Source of the DNA: Sphingomonas pseudosanguinis | GTDB lineage: Bacteria; Pseudomonadota; Alphaproteobacteria; Sphingomonadales; Sphingomonadaceae | Length of the DNA: 64,000 bases | Assembly: GCF_014196255.1 (NCBI RefSeq) | Contig: NZ_JACIDH010000001.1 | Coordinates: 802,977 to 866,976 of the forward strand | Direction: 5' to 3' | In this document: piece by piece, positions 26,583 through 35,057 of the stretch | Layout: the number at the start of each line of letters is the position of its first letter | How positions within the stretch are numbered: the stretch's first letter is position 1 | Position numbers and translations under genes: made by a program | The notes under the pieces: generated by a model | What the model was told of the DNA's origin: nothing | The model's input: only the letters and a program-made list of their open reading frames with translations | Database searches by the model: none

Positions 26583-27800
26583 ATGCTGTACGACGCCTAT
26601 GAAATGCAACGCTCGATGCTGGCGGGCGCGAGTGCGCTGGCCAATTTCGGTGCGGGTCTGCTCCAGAACCCGGCCAATCCCTTTGCCTATTTCGGCGGCG
26701 GCGCGATCATGGGATCGGCGCTGGAGGTGTTCGCCCATGCCTCGGCCCCGCGCGGCAAGCCCGCTTTCGGCCTGACCAAGACGGTCGTCGACGGGCGCGA
26801 GGTGGTGGTTCACGAAGAGATCGTGGCGCGCAAGCCCTTCGGTCAGCTCAAGCGCTTCCGCCGCGAGGGCGTCGAGGATAGCCCCCGCCTGCTGATCGTC
26901 GCGCCGATGTCGGGCCATTACGCCACGCTGCTGCGCGGGACGGTCGAGCGGATGTTGCCGACTTGCGAAGTCTATATCACCGACTGGCGCGACGCGAAGC
27001 TGGTGCCGCTGTCGGAGGGACGGTTCGATTTCGACGATTATGTCGATTACATCATCGATTTCCTGGCCGAAGTGGGTCCCGGCGCGCACATGCTGGCGGT
27101 CTGTCAGCCCTCGGTGCCCTGTTATGTCGCTGCCTGCGTGATGAGCGCGGACAAGCATCCCTGCACCCCGCGCACGCTGACGCTGATGGGCGGCCCGGTC
27201 GATACGCGCGAGGCGCCGACCGCCGTCAACCTGCTGGCGACAGAGCGGCCGCATGCCTGGTTCGAGCAGAATGCGATCGCCACCGTGCCGATGACCTATC
27301 CGGGCGCGGGGCGGCGGGTCTATCCGGGCTTCCTGCAATTGGCCGGGTTCATGTCGATGAACCTGGGCAACCACATGATTTCGCACTGGGAGATGTTCAA
27401 GCATCTGGTCCAGGGCGATGACGAGGGGGCCGAGGCAACCAAGCGCTTCTATGACGAATATCGCGCGGTGTGCGATATGACGTCGGAATTCTATCTCCAG
27501 ACCGTCGAACTGGTGTTTCAGCGTCACGCGCTGCCCAAGGGCGAGATGCTGCACCATGGCAAGCGCGTCGACCCGGGTGCGATCACCGACATCGGCATCC
27601 TGGCGATCGAGGGCGAGCGCGATGACATCTCCGGCTTGGGCCAGACCCGTGCAGCGCTGACGCTGGCGACCAATCTGCCGGAGGACAAGAAGCGTTATTA
27701 TATGGCCGAGAATGTCGGCCATTACGGCATCTTCAACGGCTCCAAATGGCGCAACCGCATCGCCCCGGTAGTCGAGGAGTGGATCAAGGCGAACGGGTAA
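26583..27800 (+). CDS. phaZ: Intracellular polyhydroxyalkanoate depolymerase
   Basis: The 405-aa protein matches the intracellular PHB depolymerase type of Cupriavidus PhaZ1. It has the N-terminal MLYDAYEMQRSMLAGA, the active-site Cys in LAVCQPSVP (in place of the lipase Ser), LMGGPVDTREAPTAVN, and the ending HYGIFNGSKWRNRIAPVVEEWI with the catalytic His. It hydrolyses amorphous PHB in storage granules. GAGGG lies just before the ATG. A phasin-like gene is at 46302 in this window. A family B palindrome and then a terminator follow. Confidence 0.94.
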   Translation: MLYDAYEMQRSMLAGASALANFGAGLLQNPANPFAYFGGGAIMGSALEVFAHASAPRGKPAFGLTKTVVDGREVVVHEEIVARKPFGQLKRFRREGVEDSPRLLIVAPMSGHYATLLRGTVERMLPTCEVYITDWRDAKLVPLSEGRFDFDDYVDYIIDFLAEVGPGAHMLAVCQPSVPCYVAACVMSADKHPCTPRTLTLMGGPVDTREAPTAVNLLATERPHAWFEQNAIATVPMTYPGAGRRVYPGFLQLAGFMSMNLGNHMISHWEMFKHLVQGDDEGAEATKRFYDEYRAVCDMTSEFYLQTVELVFQRHALPKGEMLHHGKRVDPGAITDIGILAIEGERDDISGLGQTRAALTLATNLPEDKKRYYMAENVGHYGIFNGSKWRNRIAPVVEEWIKANG

Positions 27801-27814
27801 TACCAGCACCACTT

Positions 27815-27912
27815 CCGTTCAGCCTGAGCGAAGTCGAAGGCCACGGGATGCCCTTTGCCCAGGGCGTGGCTGATGCTTTCCCTTGGCCTTCGACTTCGCT
27901 CAGGCTGAACGG
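27815..27912. repeat. Sphingomonad-type palindrome (family B, copy 2)
   Basis: The arms CCGTTCAGCCTGAGCGAAGT and ACTTCGCTCAGGCTGAACGG are perfect mirror images and extend inward over CGAAGGCCA/TGGCCTTCG. The loop is about 40 bp. It lies between the convergent phaZ and the flavin-fold protein gene. Confidence 0.92.
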
Positions 27913-27937
27913 GGCGGGGGACATAGGTGGGGCATAG

Positions 27938-27971
27938 AAAAACGCCCGGAAGCCATGGCCTCCGGGCGTTT
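27938..27971 (-). terminator. Rho-independent terminator for the flavin-fold stress protein gene
   Basis: The 10-bp stem AACGCCCGGA / TCCGGGCGTT (27941-27950 with 27961-27970) is followed on the minus strand by a run of five T. It is 20 bp after the stop at 27992. On the plus strand the T run is short, so it may work weakly for phaZ too. Confidence 0.85.
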
Positions 27972-27991
27972 CGCGTTCCGGGGATCGCGGA

Positions 27992-28471
27992 TTACGCGAC
28001 CGAGCCGACCACCGCATGGCTGGACGACTCGTCCGGGCGGATCGTACCGCCGAACAGCATCTTGACCCGACCCGACAGCGAGATGTCGGTTTCCCAAAGT
28101 TCGGCCGAATTGATGTCGAAGCGCAGCAGCGTCAGGTTCGGGTCGGACTTGCCTTCCGGGAACCAGGCCTCGACCTGATTATTCCACAGCTTGTCGATCT
28201 GCGCGCGGTCATTGTCGACCGAGACATGACCCGACAGGCACGCAAAGAAGTCGTGGCCCTTGCCGACGAACTGCGCCATCGCCTGACCACCGCTCGCGAT
28301 CCGGTTGTCGCGGCCGGCGAAGAAGAACAGCGTGTTGGGCTGATCGTCATCGATCTGCGCGGTCATCGGTTCGGAATGCTGGCCGTCGTTCAGGCCGATC
28401 ATGACGAACGGGCTGCTCTTCAGCTTTTCGAGGAACTTGGTGGCGATTTCCTGGGGGCTGTCATCGGCCAT
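27992..28471 (-). CDS. Pyridoxamine 5'-phosphate oxidase-fold general stress protein
   Basis: The 159-aa protein matches the 'general stress protein 26'-like PNPOx split-barrel family: FLEKLKSSPFVMIGL, MTAQIDDDQPNTLFFFAGRD and WNNQVEAWFPEGKSDPNLTLLRFD. Members bind FMN or FAD and are often induced by general stress; the reaction is not known. AAAGGAGAG just before the ATG at 28471 fixes the start. The gene has its own terminator and stands alone. Confidence 0.87.
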   Translation of the reverse strand: MADDSPQEIATKFLEKLKSSPFVMIGLNDGQHSEPMTAQIDDDQPNTLFFFAGRDNRIASGGQAMAQFVGKGHDFFACLSGHVSVDNDRAQIDKLWNNQVEAWFPEGKSDPNLTLLRFDINSAELWETDISLSGRVKMLFGGTIRPDESSSHAVVGSVA

Positions 28472-28608
28472 CACGGCTCTCCTTTCAGGGGTTTGGCGGG
28501 AGAACGATGCGGGGGCGGGGATGGTTGCGCGAGGAAATCCCACAAGAGGAAACTGATCCCCGCGCCAGCGAAGGGGGGCTTGGCAATATCGCCAAGGAAC
28601 CATTCCGA

Positions 28609-28698
28609 ATGAAATCACCCGCCATGTTTCGAATGATGGCCTTTTCGATCCAACTCGTAGACCTGATCCTGAGGGCTATAGAGTTGATCCAGCGCTGA
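28609..28698 (+). CDS. Possible 29-aa hydrophobic peptide
   Basis: A short frame, MKSPAMFRMMAFSIQLVDLI then LRAIELIQR, has AAGGAA 10 nt upstream of its ATG. The middle is a strong hydrophobic helix with a charged C-terminus, a form seen in small membrane peptides and type I toxins. It lies in a stretch of lower GC than the surrounding genes and is followed after 10 bp by a strong hairpin. There is no homology that I recognise. It could be a chance frame; the ribosome site, hydrophobic pattern and following hairpin are the support. Confidence 0.35.
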   Translation: MKSPAMFRMMAFSIQLVDLILRAIELIQR

Positions 28699-28708
28699 GC
28701 CGGCGATT

Positions 28709-28774
28709 GGGACTCGGTTAGCAGCCCGAGTCCCAAAGGCCGTGAGTCGGGACCGCTGCAACGAACGCGACTCA
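28709..28774. other. Two adjacent hairpins with four GANTC sites
   Basis: Hairpin 1 pairs GGGACTCGG (28709-28717) with CCGAGTCCC (28726-28734), 9 perfect base pairs. Hairpin 2 pairs TGAGTCG (28743-28749) with CGACTCA (28768-28774). Each arm contains one GANTC site (28711, 28728, 28744, 28769). GANTC is the CcrM methylation site in Alphaproteobacteria. There is no T run on either strand, so hairpin 1 is not a classical terminator. Confidence 0.6.
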
Positions 28775-28976
28775 GCAAAATGGCGGATGTCCGTCGCCTG
28801 TCGTTTTTATACCAGATGGATGAGCCAGATTCCAAACTGGATATCCCCACCCCACATCGTATCAAACGATACCCAATCCCCATATTTCCCGCTAAGCGCT
28901 GGTCCATCACAGCATAGCCATGCGACCCGCCAGCGCCCTACCGCGTGCCGGGTCGCCCGACCGGACCCGACGACCT

Positions 28977-31943
28977 ATGACCTCTGCCGTAACCGCCGAC
29001 GCACGCAAGACCATGAAATCGCTGTATCGTGCGCCCGAACCCGATGTCCTGAAGCCGCTGCTCGACCGCGCCGCCGCGACCCCGGAAGCGCGCGAGCGGA
29101 TCATGGGCCATGCCTCGGGCCTGCTCGCCGATCTTCGCGCGGCGCAGAATCGCGGCTGGGTGAACCAGTTCCTCCAGGAATATCGCCTCAACTCGTCCGA
29201 GGGCGTCGCGCTGCTCAGCCTCGCCGAGGCGTTCCTGCGCGTGCCCGATCCCGAGACGGCCGACCTCCTCATCGCCGACAAGCTGGGCGAGGCCGACTGG
29301 CGCGCGCATACCGGGCGGTCGGCGTCGAAGCTGGTCAACTCGGCCACCTGGGGGCTGGTCGTCGGCCGCGCGCTGGTCGGCGAGGGCGAGGCGGGGCCGC
29401 TCAAGCGGCTGTTGTCACGCGCGGGCGAGCCGTTCGTCCGCCAGGCGGTCGGCGCCGCGATGCGGATGATGGGCGAGATCTTCGTGATGGGCCGCACCAT
29501 CGAGGAAGCGATGCGCCGCATGAAGAAGCCCGAGAACAAGGGCTTCACCGCCAGCTTCGACATGCTGGGCGAGGCGGCGCGCACCCATGAGGACGCCGAG
29601 CGCTATTTCCAGGCCTATGTGAAGGCGATCGACGCGGTGGGTTCGGACCCGGCGGCGGGCCATTCGATCTCGGTCAAGCTGTCGGCGCTCCACCCGCGCT
29701 ACGAACTGCCGCGCGCCTATGAGTGCGTGCCTGCGCTCACCGACATGCTGGCGCAGCTGGCGCGGCAGGCGGCGGACAAGGGCATCGCGCTGACCGTCGA
29801 TGCCGAGGAGTCCGAGCGGCTGGAGATGAGCCTCGACATCATCGGCGGCGTCGCGGCGCTTCCGGCGCTGAAGGGCTGGGAAGGGTTCGGCATGGCGGTG
29901 CAGGCCTATGGCAAGCGCGCGCGCGCGGTCATCGCATGGGCCAATGGCCTCGACCGGATCATGAACGTGCGTCTGGTTAAGGGCGCGTACTGGGACAGCG
30001 AGATCAAGCGCACCCAGGTCGAGGGGCTGGGCGACTATCCGCTGTTCACCCGCAAAGCCGCGACCGACGTATCCTATCTGGCGGTCGCCAAGGACATGCT
30101 GGCTGCCGAGAATATCCGCCCCGCCTTTGCCAGCCACAATGCGCTGACCGTCGCGACCATCCTGGAATGGGCGGGCAATTCCCATGATTTCGAGTTCCAG
30201 CGGCTGCACGGCATGGGCGACGGCCTGTACGAGCGGCTGGTGCGCGAGCATGGCCATAAGTGCCGTATCTATGCGCCGGTCGGTGGTCACCGCGACCTGC
30301 TGGCCTATCTGGTCCGCCGTCTGCTGGAGAATGGCGCGAACTCCAGCTTCGTGCACCAGCTCGCCGATGCGCGGCTGACCGAGGCGGATATCCTCGCTGA
30401 TCCGGTCGCCAAGATCGCCGCCGTGGGTGGTGCGCGTCACCCCAGCATCCCGCTGCCCATCGACCTGTTCGCGCCGGGGCATCGCAACTCGACCGGGATC
30501 GACCTGAGCGACGTCGCGACGCTGGATGCGACGGTGAAGGCGGTCAACGCCCCCGCCGTGAAGCCGGCCGCCGCCACCGCCGATGTCGCGTCGCTGGTCG
30601 CGCGCGCCCATGCGGCCTTCCCGGCCTGGAACGCGACGCCGCTCGACACGCGCGCGAGCGTACTGGAAAAGCTCGCCGACCTGCTGGAGCAGGACCGCGA
30701 GCGGCTGATGGCGATCCTGGTGCAGGAAGCATTCAAGACCATCCCCGACGCGATCGGCGAGGTCCGCGAGGCCGCCGATTTCTGCCGTTACTATGCGCAG
30801 CAGGCCCGCGCCCGGCTGGGCTCGGTCGAACTGCCGGGACCGACGGGCGAGCGCAACACGCTGCACCTCGAAGGGCGCGGCGTCTGGGCGACGGTCGCGC
30901 CGTGGAACTTCCCGCTGGCGATCTTCCTGGGCCAGACGGTGGCGGCGCTCGTCACCGGCAACACCGTCGTCGCCAAACCCGCGCCGCAGACCCCCGCCAT
31001 CGCGCAGGCCGCCGTCGAGCTGGCGTACCGCGCGGGCGTGCCGCGCGACGCGCTACTGCTCGCGGTCGGCGGCCCGGATGTCGGCCAGACACTGACCGAG
31101 GATCACCGGATCGCGGGCGTCGCCTTCACCGGCTCGACCGCCACCGCCAAGCGCATCGCGCGGACTTTGGTGGCGGATGACGATCGCCCGATCGTGCCGC
31201 TGATCGCCGAGACCGGCGGCATCAATGCGATGATCGTCGACTCGACCGCGCTGCCCGAACAGGTGGTGGCGGACGTCATCACCTCGTCCTTCCGCTCGGC
31301 GGGGCAGCGTTGCTCGGCGCTTCGGCTGCTGCTGGTGCAGGCCGATGTCGCCGACAATGTCATCGAAATGCTGAAGGGCGCGATGGAGACGCTGGTGCTG
31401 GGCGCGACCGGCAATCCGGCGACCGATGTCGGGCCGGTGATCGACCAGGCCGCCTATGACAAGCTGATGGCGTACCGCGCGTCGATGGTGACGCAGACGA
31501 TCAAGACCCTCGATGCGCCCGCCGACGGCCTGTTCGTGCCGCCGACGCTGATCCGGCTCGACCGCGTCGAGGACCTGACCCAGGAATGGTTCGGCCCGAT
31601 CCTGCACGTCGCGACCTGGGAAGCGGGCACCCTGTCCGAGACGATCGCGAAGGTGAATGCCAAGGGTTACGGCCTGACCATGGGCCTGCACAGCCGCATC
31701 GCCCGCGCGAGCGAAGTCGCCGAGAGCGAGGCGGCGGTCGGCAATCTCTACATCAACCGCTCGATGATCGGCGCGGTCGTCGGCAGCCAGCCTTTCGGTG
31801 GCGAGGGCCTGTCGGGCACCGGCCCGAAGGCGGGCGGGCCGCATTACCTCTATCGCTTCTGCGCGGAGCGGGCGGTGTCGGTCGACACGACCTCGGCGGG
31901 CGGCAACGCCACGCTGTTGTCGCTGGACGAAGGGGGGATCTAA
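28977..31943 (+). CDS. putA: Bifunctional proline dehydrogenase / glutamate-semialdehyde dehydrogenase
   Basis: The 988-aa protein has an N-terminal helical arm, the PRODH barrel (about 170-480: SVKLSALHPRYE, MRLVKGAYWDSEIKR-type segment at RLVKGAYWDSEIKRTQ, LVRRLLENGANSSFVHQLAD), and an ALDH domain (about 540-980) with PWNFPLAIFLGQ, the Glu in IAETGGINAM and the nucleophilic Cys in SAGQRCSALR. It oxidises proline to glutamate with FAD and NAD, channelling the intermediate. It lacks the ribbon-helix-helix DNA-binding domain of E. coli PutA, so it does not regulate itself that way. The ATG at 28977 was chosen as the family-like start; a start 19 codons upstream is open. Confidence 0.95.
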   Translation: MTSAVTADARKTMKSLYRAPEPDVLKPLLDRAAATPEARERIMGHASGLLADLRAAQNRGWVNQFLQEYRLNSSEGVALLSLAEAFLRVPDPETADLLIADKLGEADWRAHTGRSASKLVNSATWGLVVGRALVGEGEAGPLKRLLSRAGEPFVRQAVGAAMRMMGEIFVMGRTIEEAMRRMKKPENKGFTASFDMLGEAARTHEDAERYFQAYVKAIDAVGSDPAAGHSISVKLSALHPRYELPRAYECVPALTDMLAQLARQAADKGIALTVDAEESERLEMSLDIIGGVAALPALKGWEGFGMAVQAYGKRARAVIAWANGLDRIMNVRLVKGAYWDSEIKRTQVEGLGDYPLFTRKAATDVSYLAVAKDMLAAENIRPAFASHNALTVATILEWAGNSHDFEFQRLHGMGDGLYERLVREHGHKCRIYAPVGGHRDLLAYLVRRLLENGANSSFVHQLADARLTEADILADPVAKIAAVGGARHPSIPLPIDLFAPGHRNSTGIDLSDVATLDATVKAVNAPAVKPAAATADVASLVARAHAAFPAWNATPLDTRASVLEKLADLLEQDRERLMAILVQEAFKTIPDAIGEVREAADFCRYYAQQARARLGSVELPGPTGERNTLHLEGRGVWATVAPWNFPLAIFLGQTVAALVTGNTVVAKPAPQTPAIAQAAVELAYRAGVPRDALLLAVGGPDVGQTLTEDHRIAGVAFTGSTATAKRIARTLVADDDRPIVPLIAETGGINAMIVDSTALPEQVVADVITSSFRSAGQRCSALRLLLVQADVADNVIEMLKGAMETLVLGATGNPATDVGPVIDQAAYDKLMAYRASMVTQTIKTLDAPADGLFVPPTLIRLDRVEDLTQEWFGPILHVATWEAGTLSETIAKVNAKGYGLTMGLHSRIARASEVAESEAAVGNLYINRSMIGAVVGSQPFGGEGLSGTGPKAGGPHYLYRFCAERAVSVDTTSAGGNATLLSLDEGGI

Positions 31944-31950
31944 GCAACCA

Positions 31951-32067
31951 ATTCCTCCCCTGTAAGGGGAGGGGGGCCAGCGAAGCTGGTGGAGGGGTGT
32001 CCCCGCTGGCCGTGACACCCCTCCGTCAGTCCTTCGGACTGCCACCTCCCCTTGCAGGGGAGGAATT
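31951..32067. repeat. Long intergenic palindrome, type I
   Basis: The arms TTCCTCCCCTGTAAGGGGAG and CTCCCCTTGCAGGGGAGGAA enclose GGCCAGCGAAGCTGGT and GTCAGTCCTTCGGACTG, with the GTGTCCCCGCTGGCCGTGACAC centre. It fills the gap between the convergent putA and mscS genes and overlaps the mscS stop codon. Confidence 0.9.
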
Positions 32068-33232
32068 AATCGGCGCGGTGCACCTCCACCGGCTGGACCT
32101 GCGGATAGGGCATGACCAGCGTTCCGTCCGGCGCGGCGGTGTAGGTCGTCTGGGTGGGGTAGGGGATGGAGATGCCCTCGGCCGCGAAGCGCTTCATCAG
32201 GCTCACCAGCACGCGGTTGCGGGTGTCGTGCGCGGTAGCCCAGTCGTCGCCGGGCACGTCGAACTGGAGGGCGAAGTCCAGGCTCGACGCCCCGAAGCTC
32301 TCGAAGCCGGCGCGGGCGACCTTGCCGCCTTCGCCCTCGACGATCTCGGTCAGCAACTGGGGCAGGCGGGCCAGCGTTTCGGGCGGGGTTTCATAGGCCA
32401 CGCCGATCATCAGCGAGATGCGGACATGCTGGCGCACCGTCTGGTTCTGGATTTCCTTGTCGAGGAGGTTGCGGTTCGAGATGATCCGCAACTCGCCGGT
32501 AAAGGCGCGGATACGGGTCGATTTCAGGCCGATCGCCTCGATGATGCCGGTCGTATTGTCATAGGCGATCTTGTCGCCGCGGCGGAACGGTCGGTCGAAG
32601 ATGATGGCGAGCGCGGCGAACAGGTCGCCGAAAATGCCCTGCGCGGCCAGACCGATGGCGATGCCGCCGACGCCCAGACCCGCGACCAAGCCGGTGACGT
32701 TGACGCCCAGATTGTCGAGCACCACGACGAGCGCGATGGCGAACAGCACCACCGTCACCAGCAACCGGATCAACCCCATGGCCGACAGCAGCGCCTCGCC
32801 CGAATAATGTTCGGAGCGGGTGCGGTGCTCGATCGTGCCGAGGATCAGTTCGCGCGCCCAGATCGCCGCCTGGAACACGCTGGCGACGGTGAACAGGAAG
32901 CTGATCGTCTTGGCGACCTCGCCCGGCGCGCCGGCATAGCCGGACACCAGCTGCGCGGCGAGGGTGACGATGAAGAACAGGTTCGTCCGGGCAATGGCAT
33001 GGCCCAGGATCACACCCCAGCCGCCCGCAAAGCCGGGCTTGCGGCACAGCCGGTCGCCCAGTCTGCGCACCCAGAGCAGCGCCAGCACGATGACCGCGCC
33101 GGCACCGATCGCGATCAGCACCTTCAGCCAATAGACCTGGACCCAGTCATAGGTGGCATCGACGACACCCTCGACCTGATCGGGGATGTTCGAGCCGTCG
33201 AAGATCGGCGCCTTGGGCGAGGTTTTCGCCAT
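32066..33232 (-). CDS. MscS-family mechanosensitive channel
   Basis: The 388-aa protein has four to five membrane helices. The last is the pore-lining Gly/Ala-rich TM3 (GLVAGLGVGGIAIGLAAQ), then the MscS beta-domain (DLFAALAIIFDRPFRRGDKI, TGIIEAIGLKSTRIRAFTG, ISNRNLLDKEIQN) and a C-terminal alpha-beta part. Such channels open under membrane tension and release solutes on hypo-osmotic shock. AAAGGAG before the ATG at 33232 fixes the start. It precedes topoisomerase IB on the minus strand by 43 bp in reverse, but the two may not be co-transcribed. It overlaps a palindrome at its 3' end. Confidence 0.92.
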   Translation of the reverse strand: MAKTSPKAPIFDGSNIPDQVEGVVDATYDWVQVYWLKVLIAIGAGAVIVLALLWVRRLGDRLCRKPGFAGGWGVILGHAIARTNLFFIVTLAAQLVSGYAGAPGEVAKTISFLFTVASVFQAAIWARELILGTIEHRTRSEHYSGEALLSAMGLIRLLVTVVLFAIALVVVLDNLGVNVTGLVAGLGVGGIAIGLAAQGIFGDLFAALAIIFDRPFRRGDKIAYDNTTGIIEAIGLKSTRIRAFTGELRIISNRNLLDKEIQNQTVRQHVRISLMIGVAYETPPETLARLPQLLTEIVEGEGGKVARAGFESFGASSLDFALQFDVPGDDWATAHDTRNRVLVSLMKRFAAEGISIPYPTQTTYTAAPDGTLVMPYPQVQPVEVHRAD

Positions 33233-33275
33233 GGGGACTCCTTTAAGTCGGGGCAATTGGGGAGAAACGGGGCGG

Positions 33276-34277
33276 TCAGGCCGCCTTGCTGGCCGGGGTT
33301 CCGGCCTCCAGAAATGCGATCAGTCCGCATTCGACGCGGGACAGCCCGGCACGCGCGCGGGGCAGGCGCAGGGTCTTGCGAAACGCCGCCTGGCCATCCT
33401 TGACGAGTGCGATCAGCGAAGGGTGGACATAGGACTTGCGCGCGATGGCGGGCGTATTGCCCAGCTTCTCGACGACGGGCTCCAGCATCGCCTTCAGGCT
33501 GAGATCCGCCTCGGCGAGTGCCAGCGCCTCGAACGCCGCGACGCTGGCGGCCCAGGTGCGAAAATGCTTGGCGGTGAAGTCGCACCCCGTCGCCTCGCGG
33601 ATATAGGCGTTGACGTCGGAGGAGGAGACGGGGTTCGCCTCGCCATCCTCATCGACCCAGGCGAAGAGATGCTGTTCGTCCAGATCCTGGCACCGCTTCA
33701 CGAAGCTGGCGAGCGAGCGGTCGGTCAGCGTCAGGTCGCGCATCTTGCCCGACTTGCCACGATAGCGCAGGCGCAGCGTCGTGCCCTTCACCTGGCCGTG
33801 GCGCTTGCGCAGCGTCGTCGCGCCGAAACTCTTGTTGGAGGCGGCATAGGCCTCGTTACCGACGCGCAAATGGCCATTGTCGAGCAGCCGGACGACAGCC
33901 GCGACCGCGCGTTCCTTGCACAGGCCGCGCTTCTTCAAATCGGCCTCTACGCGTTTGCGCAGCGCAGGCAGGGCGTGGCCGAACTCGACGCAGCGTTCAT
34001 ATTTCGCCGCCTCCTGCGCCTCGCGGAAATCGGCGTGATAGCGATATTGCTTGCGACCCTTCTCGTCCCAACCGACCGCCTGGATATGGCCGTTGGCGCG
34101 CGGGCAGAACCAGGCGTTCTTATAGGCGGGGGGCAGGCCGATGCGGTTCAGCCGGTCGATCTCTTGCGCATCGGTGATCCGCTCGCCCTTGGCGGTCCAA
34201 TAGGCCCATTTGCCCCGCATTTTGGTACGGGTGATGCCGGGCTTGCTGTCATCGCAAAAGACTAAACGGGTCGCCAT
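33276..34277 (-). CDS. DNA topoisomerase IB
   Basis: The 333-aa protein matches bacterial (poxvirus-type) topoisomerase IB: N-terminal GIPPAYKNAWFCP-type segment (here LPPAYKNAWFCPRANGHIQAVG, split around residue 50), GRKQYRYHADFRE, VGNEAYAASNKSFGATTLRKRH, KHFRTWAASVAAFEAL, and the catalytic Tyr in ARKSYVHPSLI. It relaxes supercoils through a 3'-phosphotyrosyl intermediate. These enzymes are sporadic in bacteria but common in Alphaproteobacteria. Start at 34277 (MATRLVFCDDSKPGI) is standard. mscS starts 43 bp after its stop, same strand. Confidence 0.93.
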   Translation of the reverse strand: MATRLVFCDDSKPGITRTKMRGKWAYWTAKGERITDAQEIDRLNRIGLPPAYKNAWFCPRANGHIQAVGWDEKGRKQYRYHADFREAQEAAKYERCVEFGHALPALRKRVEADLKKRGLCKERAVAAVVRLLDNGHLRVGNEAYAASNKSFGATTLRKRHGQVKGTTLRLRYRGKSGKMRDLTLTDRSLASFVKRCQDLDEQHLFAWVDEDGEANPVSSSDVNAYIREATGCDFTAKHFRTWAASVAAFEALALAEADLSLKAMLEPVVEKLGNTPAIARKSYVHPSLIALVKDGQAAFRKTLRLPRARAGLSRVECGLIAFLEAGTPASKAA

Positions 34278-34400
34278 CGCACTCCCTCGGGTCACCTTTG
34301 CAAATGCGTCGCTGGTCGCTTCGTTCCGGAACGGCCGATGCGGTCGCGGGTTCTTGTCTAGCCTATCCCCCGAGGCATCCCCCGACAGGAGTTTTCCATC

Positions 34401-34973
34401 ATGGCCGATCTTTCCCAGGCACGCGTCCTGATGCTCGCCGCCGACGGCTTCGAGACCGTCGAACTGTTCGAACCGCGCAAGGCTTTGGAAGCCGCCGGCG
34501 CCAAGGTGCAGCTCGCCTCGCTCAAGTCCGATCCGATCCAGGGCATGGAAGGTGACATCAACAAGGCCGAGACGGCGACCCCCGACCTGACCGTCGACGA
34601 GGTCGATACCGACGATTACGATGCGTTGGTCATCCCCGGCGGCACCTGCAACCCCGACAAGCTGCGCCTGAACGAGCGCGCGGTCGAGATCGTCACCGAA
34701 TTCATGGAGGACGACAAGATCGTCGCCGCCATCTGTCACGGCCCCTGGCTGCTGGCCGAGGCGGACGTGATCGACGGTCGCCGCCTGACCAGCTATCCCT
34801 CGATCCGCACCGACCTGTCCAATGCGGGCGCGGACGTGGTGGACGAGGAGGTCGTGGTCGACGGCAACCTGATCACCAGCCGCAAGCCGGACGACATCCC
34901 CGCCTTCAACAAGGCGATCCTGACCGCGCTGGAAGAGGAACTGGCCGACGAGGAAGAGACCGAAGAGGCCTGA
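34401..34973 (+). CDS. DJ-1/PfpI family protein (glutamine amidotransferase-like)
   Basis: The 190-aa protein has the nucleophile elbow AAICHGPWLLAEA with the reactive Cys, the acidic residue E in GFETVELFEP, and LVIPGGTCNPDKLR. It belongs to the YhbO/PfpI group, variously described as stress proteins, deglycases or peptidases; the reaction is disputed for the whole family. The C-terminal tail is very acidic (EEELADEEETEEA). CAGGAG lies before the ATG. A strong hairpin follows the gene. Confidence 0.9.
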   Translation: MADLSQARVLMLAADGFETVELFEPRKALEAAGAKVQLASLKSDPIQGMEGDINKAETATPDLTVDEVDTDDYDALVIPGGTCNPDKLRLNERAVEIVTEFMEDDKIVAAICHGPWLLAEADVIDGRRLTSYPSIRTDLSNAGADVVDEEVVVDGNLITSRKPDDIPAFNKAILTALEEELADEEETEEA

Positions 34974-34993
34974 TCCCGCCACGGGACACTGAC

Positions 34994-35036
34994 GGGCGTC
35001 GCATCCGGCCACCGTGCGTGGCAGGATGCGGCGCCC
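34994..35036 (+). terminator. Long GC-rich hairpin after the DJ-1/PfpI gene
   Basis: GGGCGTCGCATCC pairs with GGATGCGGCGCCC (one mismatch), and the loop GCCACCGTGCGTGGC forms a second stem. Total stem is about 18 bp. The T run after it (GCTTGCTTTC) is weak. It ends 21 bp before the next start codon, so it could also be a 5' leader structure of the beta-helix gene. Confidence 0.55.
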
Positions 35037-35057
35037 GCTTGCTTTCAGGATGATGCC

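Noticed and set aside
28700..28780. tRNA-like or terminator-like fold
   Set aside because: The two stems do not form a cloverleaf, there is no T-loop sequence and no T run, so neither a tRNA nor a standard terminator.
28485..28910. 141-codon minus-strand frame in the gap before putA
   Set aside because: Its sequence is rich in Ser and Arg without structure, it covers two hairpins, and it has no ribosome site. The 29-aa plus-strand frame is better supported.
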